Part shown: positions 36,439 to 46,125 of the stretch, piece by piece
Numbering within the stretch: position 1 is the stretch's first letter
Layout of the letters: the number at the start of each line of letters is the position of its first letter
From: Methanimicrococcus blatticola
GTDB lineage: Archaea; Halobacteriota; Methanosarcinia; Methanosarcinales; Methanosarcinaceae
Assembly (NCBI RefSeq): GCF_004363215.1
Contig: NZ_SNYS01000006.1
Span: 1-64,000 of the forward strand
DNA length: 64,000 nt
Reading direction: 5' to 3'
Program-made: the position numbers and the translations under genes
The notes under the pieces: generated by a model
Told to the model about the DNA's origin: nothing
The model's input: only the letters and a program-made list of their open reading frames with translations
The model's database searches: none

Positions 36439-37752
36439 TCAGGATGAAACAGCAGAATCGGATTTCTTCTCCGCCTTTTGTTCCGCCTTCCTCTGCTTGC
36501 GTTCCGCTTTCCATGTTCGAATATACTGGCGGATAAAGTAAGGATAAAGATAATGCCGAAGGGTCCAACGCGTGTTTTTATTCAACAGGAAACGCAATGT
36601 CGGAATGTAAAGACGCGGCATCCAAAAAGAAAAAGATGCGTCTGTGTCCGCTTCAAATGTTTCTTGCGTCATATCGGGAACAATTTGAATGTCGTCGCGA
36701 AGAATTTTTCCGATTTCCGCCGCCTTTTTGCGTCTTTTTGAAGAACGTGATTTTTCTTCAACATCTGCCATATAAGCATAAACAGAAGCCTTAAAAGAAT
36801 GAACCGCGCCAAAAGACAACGCCGTGTTTGCCGGATCCGATAAACCGTAAATCACGTCGGCCGACATTTCATCAATTTTTGCCCTCAAAAGCAAATCACT
36901 TACAAATCGGGCCGACGCTTTTGAAACACGAACTGCGGCACCCATTGAATCCGAAACAAATTGTTCGGGATCGGACAAATCGACATACCGTTTTATTTCG
37001 TCGTATGAATCCGAGAAATCAAAATCGAATTCGTCGTCATCCGTCTCATCATCGTCATCATAATCGACATCATAATCGTCGTCGTTGCCATCATCGTTTT
37101 CTTCAGTAAAGACCGTGCCGTCGCTGTCAGCCGCGTCGCCGCCGCGCGAAGCATCGCCTTCAAACTCATAATCAATGACAGTCGTTTCAACGGTTTCGGT
37201 TGATTCATTTTCGAGTTCAGTCTCGATTTCGGCTTCGATAAATTCATCTTCATCATACGTTATAATGTCTTCAGTTTCAGAAACAATCTCAGATGAATCT
37301 AAAGTGACTGTTTGAACGCCGTCTGAAATTTTAATGTCTTTCGTACCGGTTTCTTCTGTGTGAATAATAATTTCATATTCACTGCTGTGCTTTCTGCTTT
37401 CGATTGTCTGAACGCTGATTTTTTCATCCGTTAAGGTCACATGATATGTGTTTTTATCCGGCTCGGAATTGTTTGATTCGGAATCAGAATCAGAGTCAAT
37501 ATTCGAATCGGATTCGTCATCAAAAGTGTCAATGTATAACAAATCGATTTCATAAAATAAAATTTTAAACCGCAAACTGATGAGTGTTTGAATTTTGCCG
37601 CCTGCGGTTTTTAATGAAATATCGGCAAAAAAGCGCATGAAAAGCGTCAGAAGGAAAGCAACAGCTAAAATGAGAATAAAAAGGAGAAGAATCAGGCCGA
37701 CTGCAAGAAGCAGATAATGCCCGACTGTCATCAGAGCTGTCTGAAACGTCAT
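36439..37752 (-). CDS. DUF2953 membrane protein with long acidic insert
   Basis: A 437-residue protein with one long N-terminal hydrophobic stretch (about residues 8-42), then FRFKILFYEIDLLYID, a DUF2953-type start. A very acidic low-complexity insert follows (about residues 77-255, with DDDYDVDYDDDDETDDDEF), and then the usual C-terminal part (AVRVSKASARFVSDLLLRAKID, DPANTALSFGAVHS, TLRHYLYPYFIRQ). In Firmicutes DUF2953 proteins (YtfI) lie next to YtfJ/GerW, and the same pair is seen here. The function is unknown. The acidic insert is unusual for the family. Confidence 0.8.
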   Translation of the reverse strand: MTFQTALMTVGHYLLLAVGLILLLFILILAVAFLLTLFMRFFADISLKTAGGKIQTLISLRFKILFYEIDLLYIDTFDDESDSNIDSDSDSESNNSEPDKNTYHVTLTDEKISVQTIESRKHSSEYEIIIHTEETGTKDIKISDGVQTVTLDSSEIVSETEDIITYDEDEFIEAEIETELENESTETVETTVIDYEFEGDASRGGDAADSDGTVFTEENDDGNDDDYDVDYDDDDETDDDEFDFDFSDSYDEIKRYVDLSDPEQFVSDSMGAAVRVSKASARFVSDLLLRAKIDEMSADVIYGLSDPANTALSFGAVHSFKASVYAYMADVEEKSRSSKRRKKAAEIGKILRDDIQIVPDMTQETFEADTDASFSFWMPRLYIPTLRFLLNKNTRWTLRHYLYPYFIRQYIRTWKAERKQRKAEQKAEKKSDSAVSS

Positions 37753-37786
37753 GCCGTTGTCAACCGTTTAAACGGGAATTTGACCT

Positions 37787-38206
37787 TCAGCAGCCGTCAT
37801 CGACTTCAATGATTCTGGCTTTGGGTTCTTTTTCTTTCTTAGCCGTTTTGACTTTATCAATAATGGAAGGAACCATGCCGAGGAATCTGACGATTTCGTC
37901 TTCCAAGCGCGATTCATTTAAAGTCAGAATTTCTGTTTTGTCGCCGTCGATAACGATAAATGCGACAGGCTCAACCCTCGCGCCTGCGCCGCCGCCGCCG
38001 CCATAAGGTGCTTTGGCAAGTTCGGATCCGGATTTGCTGCCGGCTTCAAATCCGCCGCTGGCAAACCCGACAGAAAGTCTTGTCACCGGAATTAATGTTT
38101 TTCCGCAAGTAATAATCGGATCGCCGATGACGGTTTGCGCGCTGACGATTTTTTCAAGCTCATTTGTGACCTCTGAAATAACATCCTGAATTGTCATGAT
38201 TCTCAT
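37787..38206 (-). CDS. GerW/YtfJ family protein
   Basis: A 139-residue protein of the GerW (YtfJ) family. Visible are the TVIGDPIITCGKTLIPVTRLSVGFASGG region, the Gly-rich APYGGGGGAGARVEPVAFIVI segment and a Lys-rich C-terminus. In Bacillus YtfJ is needed for spore germination; archaea do not sporulate, so the family's general role must be different. It lies just upstream of the DUF2953 gene (34-base gap), the same pairing as in Bacillus. Confidence 0.9.
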   Translation of the reverse strand: MRIMTIQDVISEVTNELEKIVSAQTVIGDPIITCGKTLIPVTRLSVGFASGGFEAGSKSGSELAKAPYGGGGGAGARVEPVAFIVIDGDKTEILTLNESRLEDEIVRFLGMVPSIIDKVKTAKKEKEPKARIIEVDDGC

Positions 38207-38360
38207 CCTTGTTTTTAAAATGAATAATTCGTAATTGATAATTGAAAATAAATCAGCCTGATTCTATTTGACTTTATTTAATTCATTTCGGCTTTAGTAT
38301 TTTTATCAATTAATTTGTATAATAAGGTATCTCATTAATTATTGAAATATCAAAATAAAT

Positions 38361-40652
38361 TCAGTCCGCTTCCGAAAAGTTATCAAAGAATTTTTCCAAT
38401 TCATCCGCCAGCTCAATCGGCAAAACGTCAATAAACTCCGAACTCTCTTCTTCCGGGAACGCTCTGAAAACGGAATATTTTCCGAGCTTCGGCGCCGAAC
38501 TTTTCTGAAAACGCGCGTCGAGCAGAATTCGAACGCCGTAATCGGTCGGCGACCGGACGACGCGCCCCATTGCCTGGCGGATTCTGCGAATCGTCGGAAT
38601 CAGGATGACAAAATTCCATCCTTTGCCGGGGCCGAAAACTGTATCATACGCCGCTTCAACCGCCTTGGTTCGATCGTTGAGTGCGGGATAGCCGATGCCG
38701 ACAACAATCACCGATCGTGCGCGGTCGTCGCGGTAATCAATGCCTTCACTGAGCGTTCCGAAAATGTAGCTGACCAAAACGCTGCGTTCGCCGGATTCAC
38801 CGATTTTGAAAAATTCTTCGCGGACTGTGTTGGAAGAAACGCCCGGCTGATCCAGCAAAACTTTAATTCCGGATTCTGCCAGCATCCATTCCTGTGACAA
38901 AAATGAATAATACTTTTCGGCGTCGGCAAAGCTTTGGAAATAAATAATCGTATTTCCCTGCGTTGCGCAAATCGCCGACACAAGCGTTTGTTCAACGGTT
39001 TCCCGAACCCAAACATGATTTCTTTTGCTTTGGTAAAGCGGCGGAACGGACACGGCAAAAGTTCGTCGGTGGTCCGGCGGAAAAGTAATCGGATACGCGA
39101 TTTCCAACGTCGGTCGTTCGATCCCGAGCGTTTCTTTTGCCATATCAAACGGACGGAAAGTGGCGGACATCAAAACCAACCCGCCGAGAGAATCAAAAAG
39201 CGGCGCGGTCACGTTTCGCGGAATGCATGTAAAAAGTTCAACTCGGCCGTAAATATCATTTGTTTCAACGTCGCGCCGGATGTTTAAAATCGGATAATAA
39301 TTCGGGTTTTCGGAGTTGAGCATGTAAGCGAAAATGAAATTGGCGGCGCGGACAATATTGGATTTTCGGCGAACAGAATCGGATCCTGACTTATAATTTT
39401 CATGATAAACGGATTCGATTTCATCGCCGATTTCAGAAACATTGATTAAAATGTTTTGAATGGATTGAACGGTCAGCTTTTTTCCTTCTGCCGTATTGTA
39501 ATCCGCGATTTTGCGAAGAAAACGCTCTTTCAAATAATCGAAACGCTCGTAAGGGTCGCTGATTTGAATATCAATCCAATTCGTTCCGATTCGATTGCGT
39601 TCGCCGAAGCCGAATGTTTTTTCGTAAGAATCGCGAATGGATTCAACAAAAAGATGGAAAATTTTCTGAGCGTCTTCTTTTAATTTTTCCGGGAAATGAT
39701 TGTCGTGTTCTTCGATTTCATTAATGGCGCGTTCAATAACGCGTTCGGAAATTGTGATGGAAGAGTGGGAGCGCGCCGCGTTTTCAATATTGTGCGCTTC
39801 ATCAAAAATAACAATAACGTCTTCGGGAAGCTTTTCAATCCATCCAAGAAGCGTTAAAAATATTTCCTGGCTGAGAACATGATGATAATTGCAAATAATC
39901 AAATCGGCGTACTTCATTTCGCGTTTCAGAAGCTCATAGCCGCACATTCCTTTTTCATCGGCATATTCCTTGATGTCTTCCGAACTTCTGACATCGTCAA
40001 AAATCCATTTTTTAAACGGCGTCGCGTCCGATTGAAGAACTTCATACAAATATGGGCAAATACGCTCTCTCTTTTTTTGAAGCTCGGGCTCCATTTTTTT
40101 GAGATCGTTTTCAATTTCGCCGGCCAAGAGTTTTTCATGGGCGTCGCCTGATTTTTTATAACGCTCATTGGATTCCGACAATTCCTTTTTCGCTTTTGAA
40201 TAAATGCGTTCTTTTTCCAAAAGCTCATACGTGTTTTCGGTTTTGGCGCGGCACTCTTCGTAATCCAAATGGTCGGGACAAACGGATTGTTTTCCTTTCA
40301 TGACGGCGACTTTGATATCCGTTTTTCGTTTGATGTCACGCGCTTCATTGATGAACTGAACCATTTGCTGATGCACGTTTGTCACAATAATGACTTTTTT
40401 ATTTTGTTTTTCGGCAACGTCCAATGCCGGCGCGAGCGCACTGAGCGTTTTTCCCGTCCCGCAGGCACCCTCAAAAAGAACGACTTCACTTTTCTCAAGC
40501 GCTGCTGCTATCTGCTTCATAGCATCTTCCTGGTTGGGATAGCAACTCGGTTTGGTGAAATATTTCATAAAACCGGGAGCGTTTTGCTGCGCTGTTTTCA
40601 TGTTGTACGCCGTTGTAAATTGAGTCGTTTCCTGTGTCGGTTCGTTGTCCAT
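38361..40652 (-). CDS. XPD/Rad3-type superfamily 2 DNA helicase, probable iron-sulfur enzyme
   Basis: A helicase of about 763 residues. Walker A is FEGACGTGKTLSA and motif II is the DEAH box in VIFDEAHNIEN. Between them are four cysteines (SVCPDH, EECRAK, RICPYL, GMCGYE) at spacings expected for the FeS domain of XPD-like helicases. Motif VI is near RRIRQAMGRVVRS. Such enzymes unwind DNA 5' to 3' in repair. The start is placed at ATG 40652 (MDNEPTQETT) because the codon at 40679 is TTG with no clear binding site; ATG 40601 is another candidate. It ends with TGA. Confidence 0.9.
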   Translation of the reverse strand: MDNEPTQETTQFTTAYNMKTAQQNAPGFMKYFTKPSCYPNQEDAMKQIAAALEKSEVVLFEGACGTGKTLSALAPALDVAEKQNKKVIIVTNVHQQMVQFINEARDIKRKTDIKVAVMKGKQSVCPDHLDYEECRAKTENTYELLEKERIYSKAKKELSESNERYKKSGDAHEKLLAGEIENDLKKMEPELQKKRERICPYLYEVLQSDATPFKKWIFDDVRSSEDIKEYADEKGMCGYELLKREMKYADLIICNYHHVLSQEIFLTLLGWIEKLPEDVIVIFDEAHNIENAARSHSSITISERVIERAINEIEEHDNHFPEKLKEDAQKIFHLFVESIRDSYEKTFGFGERNRIGTNWIDIQISDPYERFDYLKERFLRKIADYNTAEGKKLTVQSIQNILINVSEIGDEIESVYHENYKSGSDSVRRKSNIVRAANFIFAYMLNSENPNYYPILNIRRDVETNDIYGRVELFTCIPRNVTAPLFDSLGGLVLMSATFRPFDMAKETLGIERPTLEIAYPITFPPDHRRTFAVSVPPLYQSKRNHVWVRETVEQTLVSAICATQGNTIIYFQSFADAEKYYSFLSQEWMLAESGIKVLLDQPGVSSNTVREEFFKIGESGERSVLVSYIFGTLSEGIDYRDDRARSVIVVGIGYPALNDRTKAVEAAYDTVFGPGKGWNFVILIPTIRRIRQAMGRVVRSPTDYGVRILLDARFQKSSAPKLGKYSVFRAFPEEESSEFIDVLPIELADELEKFFDNFSEAD

Positions 40653-40835
40653 TATTCTGCCGGCCTGTTTTAAAAACAAATTGTGAGAAGAGTGAAAGTG
40701 TTTTTAATGCCTCTTGCATCACTTGTCTCTCTGTATTTCTCACACAATCAAATAATTTTCAAATGATTTCAAAGATTTTTGAAATCAGAATCATTCATTG
40801 TATATATCAAATTTCTATTTGATTGTATTTGAGTT

Positions 40836-41438
40836 TTAAACGGCCGCTTCTTTTTTGAGAACAAGTTGCGGAATCCCCGTTTTGTTCTTCCGGTAAATTC
40901 GAATTTCAAGCGTTTGGTTTGATGAAAAACCGTAATTGTTGGATGTTCCCGCCGCCCCATCAACCGAAACAAAAACGCTTGACGCGGAAGCATTCAAACT
41001 GTCATTTCCGGATAAAATCAATTTTTCTCCGGCAGACCAAAATCCGTCTTTAAGCATCTCTTTATTATTCTTTTCAAAATCCGAATTCTTTTTACCGCTG
41101 CTGATGTTTTCATAAAAAACCAAAACGTCACCGTAAACCAATTTCCCGCCCGACCCCGGAATTCCTAAATAAGCATTGCCCTTTCCCGCAATTTGAATCG
41201 ACACCGATTCCGATGAAACAGAACTCCCGCCGGCGTGTTTTAAAATCAAAATATTATCCTGAAAACGCGTTGAATCATTATAACGATCACCGCCGGAAAA
41301 ATCAACGATTTCGATTTTAACGGGAGAAGTCAGAGATAAATCTTGAATATTTCCGAGAACCGCGCCGGTGCCTAAAATCAAAGCACCGCCGAGTGAAAAT
41401 GAAATCAAGATCAGTAATAAAGAAGAAATTTGCATCAA
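40836..41438 (-). CDS. Type IV pilin/archaellin-like secreted protein
   Basis: A 200-residue protein with an N-terminal hydrophobic helix (about residues 3-27) starting almost at the N-terminus, then an all-beta soluble part with several NxS/T sites (NISS, NDS, NAS, NQT). This matches archaeal pilin or archaellin-related proteins, but a classical prepilin peptidase site cannot be identified with certainty. A membrane-anchored pseudopilin is the cautious reading. No archaellum or pilus motor genes are nearby. Confidence 0.6.
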   Translation of the reverse strand: MMQISSLLLILISFSLGGALILGTGAVLGNIQDLSLTSPVKIEIVDFSGGDRYNDSTRFQDNILILKHAGGSSVSSESVSIQIAGKGNAYLGIPGSGGKLVYGDVLVFYENISSGKKNSDFEKNNKEMLKDGFWSAGEKLILSGNDSLNASASSVFVSVDGAAGTSNNYGFSSNQTLEIRIYRKNKTGIPQLVLKKEAAV

Positions 41439-41565
41439 AGACCACGATTGAAAAGAAGAATAGAAAATGTGTTAAAGATGCCGATTTTTTTGAAATGCGA
41501 AAGTTTAAAAAGATGAAACAGGTGAAACTTTTAACGATTTAAATTTTAACCCGTTTTAATATTTG

Positions 41566-41994
41566 ATGAAAATAGAGCGTGAAAAGATGTATTCTTATCA
41601 AAAAGATTTGAAAAATATATTCATTTTTTTCATTTTTTTGGCACTATATTCTTTACTCGTTTTGTCAAATAATAATTTGTTAGGATCTTTGGTCTTTTTA
41701 CTTTTGATATTTGGAAGTTTTGCATACGGAATATTGACACAAAGTCCGGTTAAAGCAGGTTTATTAGGCATTTTGTTCCCGATAATTATCCTTGCTGATC
41801 GATATTTATACAGCGGTCCTGAAGAATTCCAACGCGTTTTTTGGTATTTTTTAATACTATCGGGGACGGGTTTATTTGCAGGCTTTTTTGCAGGAATTGC
41901 AAAACCGAATGAAAATTATGATATGATTTGCCTGTCTTTGTCATTATTCTTTGTAGGCTGTAGCCTTGTGCATTTGTTTTTGGGAATAAATTAA
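41566..41994 (+). CDS. Small four-helix membrane protein of unknown function
   Basis: About 142 residues with four hydrophobic helices (roughly 20-37, 42-65, 68-85, 95-115) and a fifth C-terminal one. The best start is unclear: ATG 41566, or ATG 41587 preceded by GTGAA. No family was recognised. It stands alone between the pilin-like gene and an EamA transporter. Confidence 0.7.
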   Translation: MKIEREKMYSYQKDLKNIFIFFIFLALYSLLVLSNNNLLGSLVFLLLIFGSFAYGILTQSPVKAGLLGILFPIIILADRYLYSGPEEFQRVFWYFLILSGTGLFAGFFAGIAKPNENYDMICLSLSLFFVGCSLVHLFLGIN

Positions 41995-42043
41995 AAAAAC
42001 AAAAAGAAATTTACATCCGCAAACTTTAAAATAAAAAACGGTA

Positions 42044-42090
42044 CCGCATGGAACTGTTGGATGTGCACCCGGTACACTTGCCGCATGCGG
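42044..42090 (+). terminator. Long hairpin, terminator or small structured RNA
   Basis: CCGCATG (42044-42050) pairs with CATGCGG (42084-42090). The large loop holds an inner pairing GTGCACCCGGTACAC. TTTTAT follows at once. It is 50 bases after the membrane-protein stop, so a terminator is likely; the size of the loop would also suit a small RNA. Confidence 0.45.
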
Positions 42091-42368
42091 TTTTATCCGC
42101 CTTAAACAAAAATATGAGTAAGTTTTATTTAACATTTTTTAATTTCATTTTAATTCTATCTAATTTTAATTCTATCTATTTTGATTTGATAATTTGCTTG
42201 AAATTTTTAGATAAATGTCACATCATTGAATTTCCAATTCAATCACAAAAACGAAGCAAACCGTAAAAACAATCGTATTTATACAGCAAAGTATCTCCGA
42301 CAGATAAGATTTTTAAACCCGAGAGAAGTTTTTAATTCTTTTTTATTGCCTGAAAGAGGAGAAAATAA
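42091..42368. other. T-rich spacer and promoter region before the EamA gene
   Basis: No gene is supported. The first half is T-rich in the sense of the upstream + strand gene, with AATTTTAATTCTATCT repeated at about 42145-42180. The second half should hold the promoter of the EamA gene. No unmistakable TATA box was identified. Confidence 0.5.
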
Positions 42369-43289
42369 ATGAACGCAAAAATGAAAGGCGCAATATTCGG
42401 CATTTTAGCTGCAATCAGTTACGGGACGAACCCTCTCGGCGCGTTATTTTTGTATGAGGAGGGAATTAATCCCGATTCCGTATTGTTTCACCGTTTTCTT
42501 CTTGCGGCAATTTTGCTCGGCTTGATCATGGTTATTCAGAAACAGTCTTTTAAAGTCAGCAAAAAAGAATTGTTTGTACTGGCCGGACTGGGTGTTTTAT
42601 TCGCAGCTTCGTCTCTCGGATTGTTCATGAGTTTTAAATACATAGAAGCAGGCGTCGCATCCACGATTTTGTTTATCTATCCGGTCATTGTCGCCGTCAT
42701 TATGGCTGTTTTCTTTAAAGAAAAGATTTCACTCGTCACGATTCTGTCTATTGTTTTGGCACTTGGGGGTGTCGTGTTGCTTTACGGCGGAAACGGCGGC
42801 GGAAGCTTAAACCCGTTGGGTGTAATTTTTGTTTTGTCCGCCTCTCTGACTTATGCGCTTTACATAATATCTGTCAACAAAACAGACCTCCACATCCCGG
42901 ATCTCAAGCTGACGTTTTATGTGATTGTGTTCTGTACGGTGACAATATTTATTCATTCACTGACATCGGAAAGCAGTCACCTTCAGCTGTTGACAACGCC
43001 GAAAATGTGGTTTTGGGCAGGTATGTTGGCATTGATTCCAACGGTCGTTTCATTAATTTTAATGGTCAAAGCAATTCATTTGATTGGGTCCACCCCGACA
43101 GCTATTATGGGCGCGCTGGAGCCGTTGACAGCGGTTGTCATCGGCATCGCTGTTTTCGGAGAAGCATTGACATTGCAACTGATTATCGGAATTATTTTGA
43201 TATTAGCAGGAGTGGTGCTGATTGTTGCCGGAAAATCTTTAAAAACAGATGAAATCGGATCTGCTTTGAAAAAATACAGATCCGAATAA
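42369..43289 (+). CDS. EamA/DMT-family transporter
   Basis: A 306-residue membrane protein with ten hydrophobic helices in two EamA halves, the typical drug/metabolite exporter layout. Typical parts are GILAAISYGTNPLGALFLY at the start, AGVASTILFIYPVIVAV before helix 5, and a second half ending PTAIMGALEPLTAVVIGIAVFGE. The substrate is not predictable. The start follows AAAGAGGAG with good spacing. It is likely monocistronic, with a T-rich tract after the stop. Confidence 0.92.
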   Translation: MNAKMKGAIFGILAAISYGTNPLGALFLYEEGINPDSVLFHRFLLAAILLGLIMVIQKQSFKVSKKELFVLAGLGVLFAASSLGLFMSFKYIEAGVASTILFIYPVIVAVIMAVFFKEKISLVTILSIVLALGGVVLLYGGNGGGSLNPLGVIFVLSASLTYALYIISVNKTDLHIPDLKLTFYVIVFCTVTIFIHSLTSESSHLQLLTTPKMWFWAGMLALIPTVVSLILMVKAIHLIGSTPTAIMGALEPLTAVVIGIAVFGEALTLQLIIGIILILAGVVLIVAGKSLKTDEIGSALKKYRSE

Positions 43290-43353
43290 TGGATTTTTAT
43301 TTTACTTTTTATTTTGCTCTTTATTTTTTGATTTTGAGTTTTTTTTTGAGTTT

Positions 43354-43872
43354 TTATTTCGTCATATTTTCATTTTGGTAAATGCCGTTATACAAATTAT
43401 CGGCATCAGTCCCCAATCTGAAAAACAAAAGCTGCATGACTCGGGCATCTTTTTTCATGTCAAATCCTGCCGGGTTGTGAACGATGACGAGGCACTCGCT
43501 GCGGCCGCTGTAGCCGGCATCCCAAACAGCTGTTCCGAGAACAACACCGCTGCGGGTGAGGCTGGAGCGGTGATAAGCAATCGCCCCGATGTTTTTCGGG
43601 ATGTTGACAATTTCATTTAAAACGATTGAATAAATGCCGGGATTCAAATGAAGCCAACCGTCTTCGCCGAAAGGAAGCAGTTTTTTGTCCGGCGTTTTTC
43701 TGCCGCTGTTATCAAAATCAACGGCTCCTGCACCGTTTAATTCATAAACTTCGGCAACCGTCATTTCAAAACCGTTTGGTTGAGCCTGTTTGTTCAAGTC
43801 CAAATAGTTTTCAACAAGCGGCGGATTTTGAGAAATAAGTCCTCTGATTTCTGCGTCTGATAAAAAAGACAT
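43354..43872 (-). CDS. dut: dCTP deaminase/dUTPase family protein, probable dUTP diphosphatase
   Basis: A 172-residue protein of the trimeric dCTP deaminase/dUTPase fold. It has YHRSSLTRSGV, the Ser-containing phosphate motif, VWDAGYSGRSECLVIVHN, the uracil pocket and RVMQLLFFRL near the C-terminus. The TLE motif with the catalytic Glu of dCTP deaminase is missing after DAGYSGR, so dUTP hydrolysis is more likely than deamination. The two activities are hard to separate by eye. Confidence 0.85.
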   Translation of the reverse strand: MSFLSDAEIRGLISQNPPLVENYLDLNKQAQPNGFEMTVAEVYELNGAGAVDFDNSGRKTPDKKLLPFGEDGWLHLNPGIYSIVLNEIVNIPKNIGAIAYHRSSLTRSGVVLGTAVWDAGYSGRSECLVIVHNPAGFDMKKDARVMQLLFFRLGTDADNLYNGIYQNENMTK

Positions 43873-43951
43873 CTGTTAACCTCATTTGATTGTTTTGATG
43901 AATTATTTGATGAATTATTTAATGAATAAATATTTGATGAATTAAATTTGA

Positions 43952-46093
43952 TTAAGATCGTTCAAACAATTTCTCAATCTCTTTTTGAGAGAAAATTAAT
44001 ATTGTCGGTCGGCCGTGCGGACAGGAATACGGATTTTCTGTCAGTTTCAGCTGGCGGATCAGCTCTTCCATTTGCGCCTGATTGCAGGAGGCGCCTGCTT
44101 TAATTGCAGCCCGGCAAGCCGTTCGTTTGGCAACCGTATCGCGAGCACCGGTTTCGTCTTTGACTTTTCCGAAAGAAAGCAAATCTGCAATGAAATCATG
44201 GACGGTTGAAACTTCTTCCATTTTGCCGAAAACGACCGGAACAAAACTGATGGCGTAGGCGTAATCGCCGAACTCGGAAATGCCGAAGCCGACTTCTTCC
44301 AAATACGGAATGTACTCGTCCATGAGCACTTTTTCTTTCGGCGTTAAATTGATGACAACGGGGGAAATCAATTCCTGAACTGAAACGTTCTCCCGCTTTT
44401 TGATAATATCATAGAAAATCCGCTCATGCGCTGCATGCTGATCAATAATCAATAAACCGCCGTCTTTTTCCGCCAAAATATAAAGATTGGAAATCTGACC
44501 GACAATGCGGATGTGATCCAAAATACTGATTTCGGACGGCGTTTTTTTGTCATTTGTCTTACCGGTTTCCGACAGCAAACGCTCTGTTGCTTTCAATCGC
44601 TTATCCGTGTCTTTTGCCGGCGCAACATATCCTGTTCCGTATTTCTCGGAAACGGCTGACAAGGAAGAATCACCGAAAGGCGGTTCTTTGGGCGTTTTTT
44701 CTTCCGCAGCCTGTTCCTTTTCAATTGAAGATGCCGCTTTGGTCGAATAAACGGCCGGCGTTTCTTTAACAACATTCACATTCGGATCAATTGTTTTTGA
44801 AATTTGAGATCCGGTGTTTGATTCGGATTTTGATTCGGATTTGGAGTCAACTTTTGAATCGGTTTTGGATTCCGTTTTCGAATCGAGTTTTGTTTCTGCT
44901 TTTGCTTCTTCTTTTGTTTCAGATTTTTGAGACGCTTGAGGCGCGCCGAAATCTGAAAATGATTTTTCGACGACTTTTTTGGCTTCTGCTGCCGTTACTT
45001 TCGGTGCCAATTCATACAAGCGAAGCGTCGTTTCAATCACATCTGAAACAATTCTTACCAATCGGTTTTCATCTTTGAATCGGACTTCAACTTTTCGCGG
45101 GTGAACATTGACATCCACTTCGGTCGGATTGATTTTGAGATGAATGACAGCTGCCGGGTATCTGTCCTTCGGCAATTTTGTGTAATAACCGAGTCGGATG
45201 GCTTTGATTAATTCTTTGGAAGTCACCGGACGGTTGTTAACAATGAAATAAAGATTATCGGTTGTTGTTTTGCTGAAAGTCGGCTTGGAAATGTATCCCG
45301 AAATTTCGATGTCGGCGTAATCGGTGAGTGATTTAATTTGGTCAATCGCTTCTTTTTTGTTTTCACCGAATTGAGATTCCATATGATCCGACGGAATTTC
45401 CATCATAACACGGGCGGCTTCGTGGCCCAAAATATCAACGATTGAATTGAATAAATTCGAAGACGCGCCGGATAGAATTGTTTTCCCGTTATTGGTTAAG
45501 GTGAATGAAATTGCCGGATTTGCTAAAATCAAATCGCTGACCATGCCGGCGATGTGAGACAATTCGGTTGCGTCGCTTTTCATATATTTCAAACGCGCCG
45601 GCGTGTTGTAAAAAAGCGTATGAACGCTGACGGTTGTGCCGTCAGGCGCGCCGACATCTGTGATTTCCTGTTTGCCGTCTTCGAGGTAAAGGCGCGTTCC
45701 CGTCGAATCTTCTTTTCGCTTCGTGATTATTTCAAATTTGGAAACAGAACTGATTGCGGCAAGCGCTTCACCGCGGAAACCCATTGTTGAAATGCTTTCG
45801 AGATCCGTAATTGTTGAAAGTTTGCTTGTCGCGTGTTTGGTCGGAGACAGAATAACGTCTTCGCGGGACATGCCTTTGCCGTCGTCGCGAACGGAAATTA
45901 AAGTTTTGCCGCTGTCCTTTAATTCGACGCGAATGTTTTTTGCGCCGGCGTCAATTGCGTTGTCGACCAGCTCTTTGACAACGGACGCGGGGCGTTCAAC
46001 CACTTCTCCTGCTGCGATTTTATTAATGGTGTCCTGATCCAGAACATGAATAGAAGACTCTTTGCTCATTTTATCTCTCGTTTTATTTCTCAT
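43952..46093 (-). CDS. mutL: DNA mismatch repair protein MutL
   Basis: A 713-residue GHKL-type mismatch repair ATPase. N-terminal motifs are KELVDNAIDAGAKNI, DDGKGMSRED and GFRGEALAAISSVS. The middle linker is a long Ser/Asp/Lys/Glu repeat (DSKTESKTDSK). The C-terminal dimerisation domain has DQHAAHERIFYD and CPHGRPT. The endonuclease motif DQHA(X)2E(X)4E is present except that its last Glu is Asp, so nicking activity is uncertain. Its partner mutS is about 4.3 kb away. Bacterial-type MutS/MutL pairs are known in Methanosarcina-group archaea through ancient transfer. The start may be at 46069 (MSKESSIHVLD). Confidence 0.95.
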   Translation of the reverse strand: MRNKTRDKMSKESSIHVLDQDTINKIAAGEVVERPASVVKELVDNAIDAGAKNIRVELKDSGKTLISVRDDGKGMSREDVILSPTKHATSKLSTITDLESISTMGFRGEALAAISSVSKFEIITKRKEDSTGTRLYLEDGKQEITDVGAPDGTTVSVHTLFYNTPARLKYMKSDATELSHIAGMVSDLILANPAISFTLTNNGKTILSGASSNLFNSIVDILGHEAARVMMEIPSDHMESQFGENKKEAIDQIKSLTDYADIEISGYISKPTFSKTTTDNLYFIVNNRPVTSKELIKAIRLGYYTKLPKDRYPAAVIHLKINPTEVDVNVHPRKVEVRFKDENRLVRIVSDVIETTLRLYELAPKVTAAEAKKVVEKSFSDFGAPQASQKSETKEEAKAETKLDSKTESKTDSKVDSKSESKSESNTGSQISKTIDPNVNVVKETPAVYSTKAASSIEKEQAAEEKTPKEPPFGDSSLSAVSEKYGTGYVAPAKDTDKRLKATERLLSETGKTNDKKTPSEISILDHIRIVGQISNLYILAEKDGGLLIIDQHAAHERIFYDIIKKRENVSVQELISPVVINLTPKEKVLMDEYIPYLEEVGFGISEFGDYAYAISFVPVVFGKMEEVSTVHDFIADLLSFGKVKDETGARDTVAKRTACRAAIKAGASCNQAQMEELIRQLKLTENPYSCPHGRPTILIFSQKEIEKLFERS

Positions 46094-46125
46094 TTAATTT
46101 TGGAATATTTTCGGTTTTGTCTCAT

